64,000 nucleotides of DNA from Mermis nigrescens (Eukaryota > Nematoda > Enoplea > Mermithida > Mermithidae), in contig JAVLUZ010000145.1 of assembly GCA_036768485.1 (NCBI GenBank), positions 21,206,706-21,270,705 of the forward strand, in the 5' to 3' direction. Positions 1 to 10,400 of the stretch are shown here, piece by piece. Under the pieces are notes generated by a model, which worked only from the letters and a program-made list of their open reading frames with translations, was not told the DNA's origin and searched no databases. Position numbers and translations under genes: made by a program. Each line of letters opens with the position of its first letter. The first letter of the stretch is position 1.

Positions 1-768
1 TTTAGAACTGCGTGCGAGCGCAGTTTTGACGATCCTTTTTTCCACTTTTAAGACTTTATCAATTTACAGTGAGCTTTCCCAGTTTTTCGCCAGCTTGTAT
101 GCTGTGCCCGTTTTCTTTTCCGTGCGACGTATTTTTCCGCACGTAGTCTCCCAGTATTTTCCCCTGCTGGCTGCAGGAAAATCTCGTCGTATTTCGTCGC
201 GTAGTGGGCAGGCTTTTTTCGCCCTTACGCATTTATTGTTTTATTTGTGTGCCTTCACGGCAATAGTTGTATGCCGTTGGCGGGCTACGTGCTCTCGCAA
301 TTATAGTGTTTGTTTTTAACCGATTAGCGTAACACGACAGTCGGCAGCATGCATCTTCATGCTGTCGCGTTTTTTATTGCTTCATAATTTTCTGTCCAAA
401 AATATTGTAAAAATTAATTATTTAATGAACAATGATTGGGCTTGGTTTGAATTTCCGTGCTGTTGAATTCTGTCCTTGTGCTACACTATACTTAGGAACC
501 TTCAATATTTTCAAGCACCGGAATTCGGTCCCAAAACAAGTTGAATAATAATTTCTTTGAGCCCTCAAGTAGGTTTCCGGGGAACTTACATTATTTAGGT
601 ACTTAATCTCAAAAGGGGTTAAGTAAGTAAGTTTCACTAGGTGCGCGCAGTAGAGGGCCGGGCTATCTTGATAGGCCGGGTCTTACCCCTGAGTCGCCTT
701 TTGTGCGAGCGCGTGAGCTTAAGTCGGGCTAAGTAAGCAAGTGAGCGTAGGTTCGCCCTACGTTTACA
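1..768 (+). repeat. 5' LTR, right-hand part only
   Basis: Bases 1-768 align with 12029-12795 almost base for base and end in the same TTTACA. The left part lies outside the window. A short hairpin (AACTGCG / CGCAGTT) near base 6-23 and a second one around 346-368 (CAGCATG / CATGCTG) are present in both copies. Small ORFs in here are repeated in both LTRs and look non-coding. Confidence 0.93.
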
Positions 769-998
769 TTCGAGGTCATTCACGACGACCGGCTGAGCTA
801 ACATCGTTTCATTTTCTGCCTAAAAATTTTCAAAAATATTCCACTTTGTGTAACCATATTGTGTTCGTGTGCATTCTTAAAATTTTTACTGTTTGTGTGC
901 ATTTTTAAGTCTATTGTGTTCGTGTGCATGTTTTTCTTGGTCGAGATTGGGGTTGTGACATAAATTTTTGTCCTGATCTTAATCTCAATTTGTCTGTC
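769..998 (+). other. Retrotransposon leader between 5' LTR and gag
   Basis: This is the position where the primer binding site should lie. The sequence right after the LTR (TTCGAGGTCATTCACGACG) does not begin with TGG, so I cannot assign a tRNA 3'-end primer. The later part holds imperfect repeats of TTGTGTTCGTGTGCAT. Confidence 0.6.
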
Positions 999-3160
999 AT
1001 GCCAGGCAAAAAATTAGCAGGAAAAATGACCAAAACTGGGAGAAAAACCCCAGATAAGTCGCCTAAGCAGGCTAATACTCCTAAATCATCTGGAAGTGTG
1101 TCAAATGACTCAGATTCAGATAATAGCGCCAGTGCACAAAATCGTGCAAGCGCAGACAGCGTTGTGAATACAAATCAAACGCTAGGTGTCCAAACTCAGG
1201 ACAACAATGTTGACTCTCCGATAGATAATCAAGTTGCAAACGACAACAATATCACTCTTTGTCAGATTTTGAACGAAACGACGATTCCAAATCCGCAAAG
1301 ATCGGTTTCCGACACAAATGTGAATCGGATAACCAAAAATGGCAATTCAAATAATCTCTTGAATGCGATGTTCGCGCATATGCAAGATTTGGAAAATCGG
1401 CTTAAACGTATAGCCATTGAGCATGTGCATGCACAGTTGCAAAATGCAAATTCTGCAAACCCTGATTTGCAGCCTGGTGAGCCACAACCGGTGCCCAACA
1501 TCACTGCAAACGCGGACCAGCAGCATTTAGCTCGCTTTGCAAATGCTGACTCGGATTTGCGCGTGCAGCTTGCAACGTCAACGCCAGTCCATTGTTTGTC
1601 TATTCCAGTGCTTCCTAATCAGCAAATCGCGTCACGTCTATCGCGTCCTACCGTTTCTGTAAACGCTGAGCAGCAACATATAGCTCGTTTCGCAAATGTT
1701 GAACTGTCTCCGCGAGTACAGATCGTTTCGCCAGCCGTTCAGCCGGCCGCGAACCAAGTTAATCCCGTAAATGCTGAACTTCCGCCACTTCATGCGATGC
1801 ATATTCCGCAGAATCAAATTTTCGTGCCAAATACAGGTGCATCGATCCCGCAGGATCAGAACCCACCTCAGAATCAACAGAACCAAAGAGTTCACTATCC
1901 TGATCAAGCTACTGACTCTCCGCCGGAAAGTCCCAGGCGTCATAGAGCTTCTTCAAGACATTCACGGCGTCGGCACCGTGACACGTCATCTGATAGTTCA
2001 GAGAATACAGGTATTTGATACCTAGCTGATTCTATGAATAGAGGTCCATTTTTGCAACAAATTTAGTACACGATGGCCAATAAGAAGTTTTTCAAGGTGA
2101 AAAAACAGATATTTGTGGATTTTTTCACGAACTTGAGCGATTAGCTAATGGCTATAGAATTGATGAAAGATCGTGTCTAGATTTGTTGCCATAAATTTTC
2201 GATACCTATATGACTAGATTGTTTTGCTCCCTACCCAATGACGTTTGCGAATCTTACGAACTCACAAAACAAGCATTAATTGTAGAGTTTCGGCCTATCG
2301 ACTCAGATACATTGTTTGATAGATTTCTTGAGCAAAAACAGCACCCATCAGAGTCTGTGAACGCTTATTTTTTGGCGTTACGCAAAGATCTTATTCGAGC
2401 CCAACCAGAAATTCAAGTTGACTCGATAGCTTTTGAGAAAATGCTCCATCATCAGCTCAGAAAAGGGATGAACCCAGATATCACAAGAAAAGCTTACAAA
2501 AGAGCGCCTGAAGCACCGCTTCAAGATTTTCTTCATGCTGCGCGTTGTATAGAGTTTGCAAACCTACAGTATGCTTCAGCTAAGCAGCCTACGCCGTATT
2601 TACCAGCAACAGCCGCTGCAGCATCCAGTAGCGTGTTGCCAAAAAATAATTTTCGGCGCTCAACGTATAGTCAAAATGGGACCCCTTGTCAATCTACGTC
2701 TCTTCATCAATCGCGTTCAGAGACATCTAATGCTTTAGCGCAACAATATTGCGTGTATTGCAAACACATGGGCCACACCAGAGATGAATGTTTTCGGCGT
2801 CAGCAAAACAACAACCGAAATTACCGCAACAGTGAAGCTCACAATCCTAGTGAGTATGAGAATCGATACCGTAGCCAACCTAGGCCAATGTTTCAAAACA
2901 ATTCATCATCGTGGCGATCGAACTACCGTACTCCATATAATTCTCGTGTGTTTCAAAACTCACAGTATCCATCTACGTCTCAAAATTACGACTCACGTCA
3001 AGATTTTTGACGTCCGAGCAATGATTTTTGGCAAAATTATGGTAATCGCCAAAACTACTGTAATCCTTACAGTAATACGCGATACTATGACAATGAAAGA
3101 AATATGTTTGCAAATAATCGTTTTGCAGAACATTCGTCAGAATTATCGCCAGCCGAATAA
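999..3160 (+). pseudogene. gag: Broken gag of the LTR element (N-terminal region, capsid-like core, CCHC zinc knuckle)
   Basis: The chosen start is the ATG at 999 (MPGKK...), because the ATG at 924 adds only an unlikely leader. The first open stretch (999-2018) is Gln/Asn/Pro-rich with an Arg/Ser tail. The capsid-like core continues in another frame at about 2060-2560 (motif FFHELE, then an LxF pattern typical of retrotransposon Gag). It is followed by a zinc knuckle CX2CX4HX4C with its first Cys codon at 2750. Lesions: a frame change between about 2018 and 2060, and stop codons at 2081-2083, 2192-2194 and 3008-3010. The last is probably a lesion too, because the Asn/Tyr/Arg-rich composition continues in the same frame to a TAA at 3158-3160. 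Gag would normally form the particle and bind RNA. Confidence 0.85.
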
Positions 3161-6100
3161 CGCGTATCGACAATTTCCGCAGCAATCTGTGCGTTCTAAT
3201 CCCCCGGCAGTTACGTATTCGGTATCCTCCACACCCACCGTTATGTTTCCCCCACCGCAACCGACCCAACCGTCATCTAATAACAAAAATATCGTAACTT
3301 CGTCTGTCTCGACTTCCGAAAATTCGGAACAGCTTTTTGCATCTCAAGCATTTCTCGAAGAATATCATCGTTTACAGAAACGTTTAGCAGTCTACGAAAA
3401 GCTAAACTCGCAGGTCAAAACTCAGGATGCAGCTAATAAAACCGTTGTTAGCCATGCATCTACGAATTTGCCTACAATCTTAGCAGAAATCAACGGAATA
3501 AAGCTCCCTGCGTTAATTGACACAGGATCGCAAGTCACAATGATGACCACAAGCGCTTTTCTGTGTTTAGGTTTCAAATTGCCACCAAAGCAAGCAGCGC
3601 ATGTTGTTCATGGAATTGGAAAAATGACAGCAACCGTGCGTTTCACCTATATCATGCATATCACAGTCGCAGAACAAACCACTCCGGCTGTTGTTTTAGT
3701 CATCGATGACTTACCGGAAGATTTGCTTTTAGGCTTCGATTTTTGCAAACAAGCTTTACTTTTTGTCAACACAGTTGAAGATTGTGCTTTTGCCAATGGT
3801 TTTCGTGTCGAATTACTATCCGCAAATGACAAAAAACATTTACGCGTAAACCCTGATGCGCAAACAGCGTGTCCAGTTTGTGCTCGCGTAACTGTTGCCG
3901 AATCAATTGTCATTCAACCGCGTCACGAAGTTGTGACGCCCGGATATGTTTGTTGTGGTCAATTCAATGACGAAATTGCTCTTTTCGAACCTGATAATGA
4001 TTTCATGCTAAGCAAATCACTGTTCGTTGCACCAGCTATCATCGACACATCAGTCCCTGTTTTCCCGCTTCGCGTCTGTAACACGTCTAAGTCACCTATC
4101 ACCATAGATATTGGAGAATTCATAGGTTCTTTAACGACTGAAGCTGAAATTGTGTCTCATGTCGCCCTATCAGACGATAGAGCACCCGAACTTTTTGCTT
4201 CGATCAACAAAGCCTTAAATGGTTCGGCAATAAATGCTCATCAGCAACAGCAGGTTCGTGATCTGTGCCAGCGTTATTCCTCAATTTTTGCCTTAAAAGG
4301 AGAACCCTTAGGCCGAACGCCACTCCTAAAGCATCATATCGATACAGGCAATAGTCCACCTATCACAGGAAAAACATATCACGTCGAACATTCGCGTCGA
4401 AAAGCGATGCAAGCAGTTATCGACGAAATGTTAGCTGATAAAGTGATTCGTCCAACTACAAGCCCATGGGCTAGTCCGTTATTCCTAATTGGTAAAAAGG
4501 ATGGTTCTTTGCGTCCAGTTGTAGACTATCGTCGCCTAAATGAAGTGACCAAGACCCAAGTGTATCCGTTACCTCAAATCGAAGATTATTTCGATGCTCT
4601 CGGATTGGCAGCGTATTTTTCTACGCTAGATCTCAAATCAGGTTATTGGCAAATCCCGTTAGACAAAGAATCACGGGAGAAAACAGCTTTCATTTGCCCT
4701 GTCGGTCACTATGAATTCAATGTGTTACCTTTTGGTCTCAAAAATGCGCCAGCAGATTTTCAGCGCTTAATGGAATTAGTTCTAGCAGGACTAAACTGGA
4801 ACAAATGCCTAGTTTACATCGACGATATCATAGTTTTTTCCCGAACTTTTCCAGAACATCTTCAAGACTTAGAGAAAGTTTTTAAGGCCTTGAGTGACGC
4901 AGATTTGCGCATTAAGCCGGACAAATGCCATTTTGCCCACAGCGAAGTGCAATTTTTAGGGCATAGAATTAGTTCTTTTGGGATCGCGCCAGACCCAACG
5001 AAAGTTGCAGATGTCAGAAGTTTTCCGACTCCGAAAAATGTGAAAGGCGTACAAAAATTCCTTGGCCTTGTCCATTGGTTCAAAAAGTTCGTAAAGGATC
5101 TCGCAAAAGTAGCTAAGCCACTTTTCAACTTATTGCGAAAAGATATACCTTTCGTTTGGACTGAAAAGCATCAAGAAGCTTTCGAAAAAATCAAGGATGC
5201 TTTCACTTCTCCGCCAATCCTACAATTGCCAAAGTTTGACGATAAACATCAGTTCATATTGACAACTGATGCCAGCAACTATGCTTTAGGTGCAATTCTT
5301 ACCCAAAAGCATCTGCCGTCGGGTAATCGCTTCATACTCAGCTATGCAAGCCGAGTCTTGAATTCAGCTGAGTGCAATTACGCCACGTCAGAGAAAGAAG
5401 CTCTAGCCGTTGTGTGGGCGATTAAATACTATCGTCATTATCTTTATGGAACAGAGTTCGTGGTTGAAACCGACCACCAAGCTCTAACATGGCTAATAAA
5501 CGTCAAAGACCCGTCTAGTCGTCTTCGAAGATGGGGACTCAAGCTTCAAGAATACACGTATAAAATTGTGTATGTCCCCGGCGCATATAATTGTGCCGCC
5601 GATTTACTTTCACGCCACCCCAAGTATGATGAACATGAGCGAAAGTATAAAGCTGAAAGAAAAGCAGTTGTGAACTTAGCTAATCTAGAATCCGAGAAAT
5701 CCGAGTCGGAAGAGGATGATAATCCGCCCGACATACCTACTACGTCAAAAGCGAATAGAAATGTACCACCGGTATATTATGAAAGAAATATGCTGACAGA
5801 TGCAGAAAAAGCAGAAATGCTAACGCCAGCTAAACTGTTGGCAGAACAACGACTTGACCCTGAAATCGTCAAAATCCGCGATTCTCTCGATGATCTTTCC
5901 GAGAAGAAGTATCGCGATGAATTTTTCGTCAGTCAAGATCTACTTTTTCGACGTTTTCAACCCAAACGTAGCCCACAAGTCATCTATCAACTCGTCATAC
6001 CTAAATCTCTACGTCGTTTTATCCTATCAGAATTTCATGACTCAATTTTTGGTGCTCATTTCTCAGCCCGAAAAATTTTGCCCAATATCCAAATGAGATA

Positions 6101-7406
6101 TTGGTGGCCAAGAATGGAAAACGATGTCATTGCATGGTGTAAAAATTGCCATACATGTCTGCAACGTAAGATCTCGTCAATTCCAGCATCGGTACCCCTA
6201 AAACCGATTGAAGTCAGTGCTCCTTTTGATCTCATCGCATGTGATTGTCTTCACATGCCAAAATCTATCTCTGGAAATGATCAAGTTGTAGTTTTCATGG
6301 ACTATTTCACGAAATATGTAGAAGCATTTCCTGTTTCGGACATAAAAGCTACTACGATCGCAAATCTTTTGCTTCGTGAAATCATACCTAGACACGGAGT
6401 GCCTAGACGTTTTTTGACAGATCAAGGATCGAATTTTACATCAACGTTAGTTTCTGAAATATGCAAAATATTGCATATCCAGAAAATTTTTACAACACCG
6501 TACCATCCCCAATGTGATGGTTTGGTTGAGAGGTATAATCGAACGTTGATTGACTGTTTATCGAAGCTAAGTGCTCGTGACCAATATGATTGGGAACAGT
6601 ATCTCCCATTTGCGTTGTTTGCTTATCGAGCAACGCCTCAAGCCTCGACGAATTTATCGCCATTTGTCTTACTTTATGGTCGAGAGCCATCTTTTCCGTT
6701 AGATATTCAAATCTTGAATGATTTAACCCTTGACCCTGAATCGCCTAACCAAGTTGAAGCGTATTTAGCCAGCCTAGTTCACTCCTTACGTGACTTACAT
6801 GAGGCTGCAGCCACTAATTTAGCGAAAGCGCGTACGCATCAGAAGCGACAATATGATAAAAATGTTTCCGAAACAACTTTTTCGGTTAACGATATTGTTT
6901 ATCTGAATAACAAAGCAGTTATTCCTTCGAACCAAGGCAAGCTTGCTCCTAAGCAAGTGGGTCCATATCGTATAACTGAACTGCCAACTTCCGAAACAGC
7001 TCGGATTGTCTATGTTCACAATCCGCTCGTGACTCATTTAGTTCATCGAAATAGGTTATTGCAATCGCCAAAATTGCCATTTTCCGATTTAATTTCGGAG
7101 AAACGCGCATATATTCCAGGCGATATTGTACTAGTTCAGGTCCCACGTTGTCCCGTTTGTCCTGGGATAGTCATAGATTTCTCAGAATTACCGGCTAGTG
7201 AACGCCATAAAAAGGAATGCGTTCCCGTCCGTCTACTTGTTATGTCTAAATCTACTCATGCGGTTCCCCTAAATAACGTTTACCCTTTTTCAGAACCCTA
7301 TTTTACTCAACTATGTCCGACAAACCGTCAGAAAACTTGGATAACAACCGTCCAGAGTTCAATTGCAACGGCCATACGCCGTCCAATGTCACAGAATTCC
7401 TCATAG
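2784..7406 (+). CDS. pol: Pol polyprotein: aspartic protease, reverse transcriptase, RNase H, integrase
   Basis: Open for 1540 codons in the frame +1 to gag. The first ~110 codons overlap gag and are probably not translated in this frame; the real Pol likely begins near 3110-3160 after a frameshift. Residue numbers count from 2784. The protease has DTGS at 246-249. The reverse transcriptase has D616 in the TLDLKSGYW motif and YIDD at 678-681. RNase H has D829, E872 and D897. Integrase has H1085, H1092, C1122 and C1125 (zinc finger), then D1154, D1213 and E1249 with the canonical D-35-E spacing. A GPYR element at about 1393-1396 marks the GPY module. All catalytic residues I can place are present. 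The C-terminal tail runs 94 bases into ORF3. Confidence 0.95.
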   Translation: MNVFGVSKTTTEITATVKLTILVSMRIDTVANLGQCFKTIHHRGDRTTVLHIILVCFKTHSIHLRLKITTHVKIFDVRAMIFGKIMVIAKTTVILTVIRDTMTMKEICLQIIVLQNIRQNYRQPNNAYRQFPQQSVRSNPPAVTYSVSSTPTVMFPPPQPTQPSSNNKNIVTSSVSTSENSEQLFASQAFLEEYHRLQKRLAVYEKLNSQVKTQDAANKTVVSHASTNLPTILAEINGIKLPALIDTGSQVTMMTTSAFLCLGFKLPPKQAAHVVHGIGKMTATVRFTYIMHITVAEQTTPAVVLVIDDLPEDLLLGFDFCKQALLFVNTVEDCAFANGFRVELLSANDKKHLRVNPDAQTACPVCARVTVAESIVIQPRHEVVTPGYVCCGQFNDEIALFEPDNDFMLSKSLFVAPAIIDTSVPVFPLRVCNTSKSPITIDIGEFIGSLTTEAEIVSHVALSDDRAPELFASINKALNGSAINAHQQQQVRDLCQRYSSIFALKGEPLGRTPLLKHHIDTGNSPPITGKTYHVEHSRRKAMQAVIDEMLADKVIRPTTSPWASPLFLIGKKDGSLRPVVDYRRLNEVTKTQVYPLPQIEDYFDALGLAAYFSTLDLKSGYWQIPLDKESREKTAFICPVGHYEFNVLPFGLKNAPADFQRLMELVLAGLNWNKCLVYIDDIIVFSRTFPEHLQDLEKVFKALSDADLRIKPDKCHFAHSEVQFLGHRISSFGIAPDPTKVADVRSFPTPKNVKGVQKFLGLVHWFKKFVKDLAKVAKPLFNLLRKDIPFVWTEKHQEAFEKIKDAFTSPPILQLPKFDDKHQFILTTDASNYALGAILTQKHLPSGNRFILSYASRVLNSAECNYATSEKEALAVVWAIKYYRHYLYGTEFVVETDHQALTWLINVKDPSSRLRRWGLKLQEYTYKIVYVPGAYNCAADLLSRHPKYDEHERKYKAERKAVVNLANLESEKSESEEDDNPPDIPTTSKANRNVPPVYYERNMLTDAEKAEMLTPAKLLAEQRLDPEIVKIRDSLDDLSEKKYRDEFFVSQDLLFRRFQPKRSPQVIYQLVIPKSLRRFILSEFHDSIFGAHFSARKILPNIQMRYWWPRMENDVIAWCKNCHTCLQRKISSIPASVPLKPIEVSAPFDLIACDCLHMPKSISGNDQVVVFMDYFTKYVEAFPVSDIKATTIANLLLREIIPRHGVPRRFLTDQGSNFTSTLVSEICKILHIQKIFTTPYHPQCDGLVERYNRTLIDCLSKLSARDQYDWEQYLPFALFAYRATPQASTNLSPFVLLYGREPSFPLDIQILNDLTLDPESPNQVEAYLASLVHSLRDLHEAAATNLAKARTHQKRQYDKNVSETTFSVNDIVYLNNKAVIPSNQGKLAPKQVGPYRITELPTSETARIVYVHNPLVTHLVHRNRLLQSPKLPFSDLISEKRAYIPGDIVLVQVPRCPVCPGIVIDFSELPASERHKKECVPVRLLVMSKSTHAVPLNNVYPFSEPYFTQLCPTNRQKTWITTVQSSIATAIRRPMSQNSS

Positions 7407-10400
7407 CCTTGCATGCGGCAGCTGCAGGCTTGCAGCTACGCTCAGGACCTACGGGTCAAGAGTCTCCACATATTGGGCGTGCCGGCTTCATTGCCGATAT
7501 AGCGCCTGTAAGCCCGCGTGCTGAACCTCAGCGTTATCGTCGCATCATGGCTCAACGTCATTGGTATTTTGAGCATTTTGGCAGAGCGCCACTGACTGCG
7601 CCATATGTCCCAGCCAGCAATATCCGTATAGTCTTCGTAGATTCGCCCGCACAGTCATATGCGGCCATTGTCGCTATTCTTGCGCCGATGAACGCCTTAA
7701 ATGGTCGTTTTCTTTTCGGCTTCGACTCAGAGTTTGTTAATGATCGCGTTTTTCTGCCATATTCCCAATGGGATGATCAGTATCGGGCCATAAGGGCCAC
7801 GCATCACGATTCAAACGGTCCATTTGTCCGTTTCATCCAAATCGCGACAGTTCGCGGTCAAGTTTTTGTGTGGGACGTCGCACAGTTCCCACTTCCGCCT
7901 TTTGGCCTACATGAGTTGCTCACCATTCGACTATCAGATGTCGCCTTTGCTTGCCACGGATCAGACAATGACCGCATTGCATATTTTCATGTGTATGCGA
8001 CACATCTTTTTGCTTGGGAACACTATCAGCAAAGTCGCCGTCAGCGTCAGAGGCATCGCGAGTTATTCGAACGCAACGTGTTCGAGGCTCAAATAATTGA
8101 TACTCTTCCGCTCGCCAATAATTTCACGAGAACTGTGGCAACCACTCTGGGAAATCATTGCCTCCAAACGCTTTTACAGTATATGTTCAATCTACAAATT
8201 TGTCAGTCAGCCAGAACGGCAGTAGGTCAAGCTTGGAATCGAGCTCCGTTGCCAGATCATATGGTTCGATATCTAATCACCGATCCACTCGGTGCTCTGG
8301 ATCTGTATCTTTTGATAGTGCGTCATGCAGTTGATCGCTCATATATCGCTCTAACGGCTCCGACCAATAGAGAGCGATTCGCCGGAGATGAAATGTCCGG
8401 AAATCAGAAAGTCGAAAAGGATCAAAAATTTGATATGCCTTTGGCTCAAGCCGGCTCAATGCCTGCGAAATCTAAAGCAGAGCTCGCCGAGAGAATCAAA
8501 CGCAGAGATATTGCGGAACAGAAAAAGAAGGAAAAGGCTGAAGAATTCAAAAAGGGAAGACGAGATCGTAGACATTCTAACTCTAGCTTCGATGAGAGCG
8601 CAGAGGAATATGACGATGATGATAACGAATCAGACATCAAAATGGTGCAACCAGCTTTCACGTTAGCACCAGAAGCGTCGCAAGAATCGACTGCATCCTC
8701 GTCTCAAGCTCCTTTCGTCTCTGCACCTCCGTCTACCGATGATGATCAGCGCACAAGTGCGCCAACTTCCGTCTCACGGCCAGATACAGAGCCGAAATAT
8801 CCTGATAAAGTCTACGAAAATGAAGAAGAAGCCCTCGACTATGATGAAGAAGTTTTTGAAGTTGTCGACAAAGCTTCCGGAAGTCCAAGTGAAGATGTAG
8901 CGGAACCTCCGCAAACATCTCAGCCAGCAATCACGGCTGAAGAAGAAATGATGATGCAAGATCAGCCGACTTGCAGTTACAAATATCTGATCGTTCCGGA
9001 AGGCAAAACGAAAGAAAAAAGCGATCATATTCGAAAATTGGAAGACAAATTTGCTCAAGCCGTCCACGAAAGATTTTTCAAAGATTTAGAGGTTGTGGAC
9101 GAATATCACGAAGAACCAAAGGAACGTGCGCCACTGTCGCTTAATAAGCAACAAGCGCAAGAATTCGCCCAAAAACGAGATTTCCTTGTGAGCCAGGAAG
9201 CTGAACATGCCTATCGGATGTACACAGAAGATTTTCGAGCTCATCTTGTCAATCTTTTGGGACAAGAATTCGCTAATCCGCTGATCGAAACTCTAATTGC
9301 GAAGGCAAACGAATATATCGAACATATTTCGACTAGTTTCAACAATGTATATCAGGCCAACGAGCAACAATCATTGCCTAGAGTTGTTTTTAGCGGTCAA
9401 CAATCCGCGCAAAATATGTCAATCAAAATTCGACCGGCCTTGCCAATCCCGTTTCTCAGCAAATTTACGCAACATCCGCGTCCTTTCTACAACGATTCAA
9501 CTTTTCGTCTAACTCGATTCTACGTCACGACCGGTTCAATGGTCTATGAAGTTGGCTTAGAGTTCGTAGCCAATCATCCAAGGTTGCTAGAACCACCTCA
9601 AATTGTGCGTCGAGCCAACTACACAATTCCGTCGGAATTCTTTCCGCATCGTCTTACGCCTGCGCCCGACATTCATGCTCCTTTGGCGTTAACAATTCGC
9701 CAAATGGCTGATATCTTCAGTTCAATGAACGAATTTTTCGAAGAATACAAGTCGACTTTTCGTTTCATTCCATCTTTTCAATCAACGACTTTCATGTCAG
9801 CGCCACTACTTCTTCAATTCCTCGACAATCGGTTTTTAAGATTCCTATTTTGGTATCGAGAACCTCGAATTGCTTGGCGCATGGTCGAACAGATCCGACG
9901 TATGCTTAGATCAATTTTTGTGGAAAGAGCTTTCAATCCGTTTCCAAAAGAAGTTTTCGTCGAGTTTCCTGAAATTATTGAGACAACCACTGACTTATTT
10001 ACCGCGCATAAGCAAATCCAGTTAATTCGATCGCGCACGGATCCGCCAATCACGTGTCCACTCGTTTTTCCACGCTATGCCGCTCGCCAACAAATTCAAG
10101 GTTACTTGGATATAACTCTTCCAGGCCAATTAGAAGAAATTCGCAACCGCCTAAACAACCGCGACGCGTCTGCAACTCGTACGGACGAGCCGCCCACTAA
10201 ATTGCGTCGATCTACCGTCGATTTATCTATTGAAGGTCAAATCGCCTTACGCCGTCGTCGCATGGAACAAGAGCGACGCGACCGTAGGTCTACGCAGGCT
10301 ATTGAGGAAACGCCACAATCATTCCATATTTGCCGTACTACCGATTTCGCTATTACCTCTACGGTTCGTCAGCCGAACGTTTCGTCGCAACCTACCGAAC

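Noticed and set aside
26..319. 97-codon ORF in the 5' LTR (and its longer twin at 12005-12346)
   Set aside because: It lies in LTR sequence repeated at both ends, contains no domain and differs in start between copies; most likely chance.
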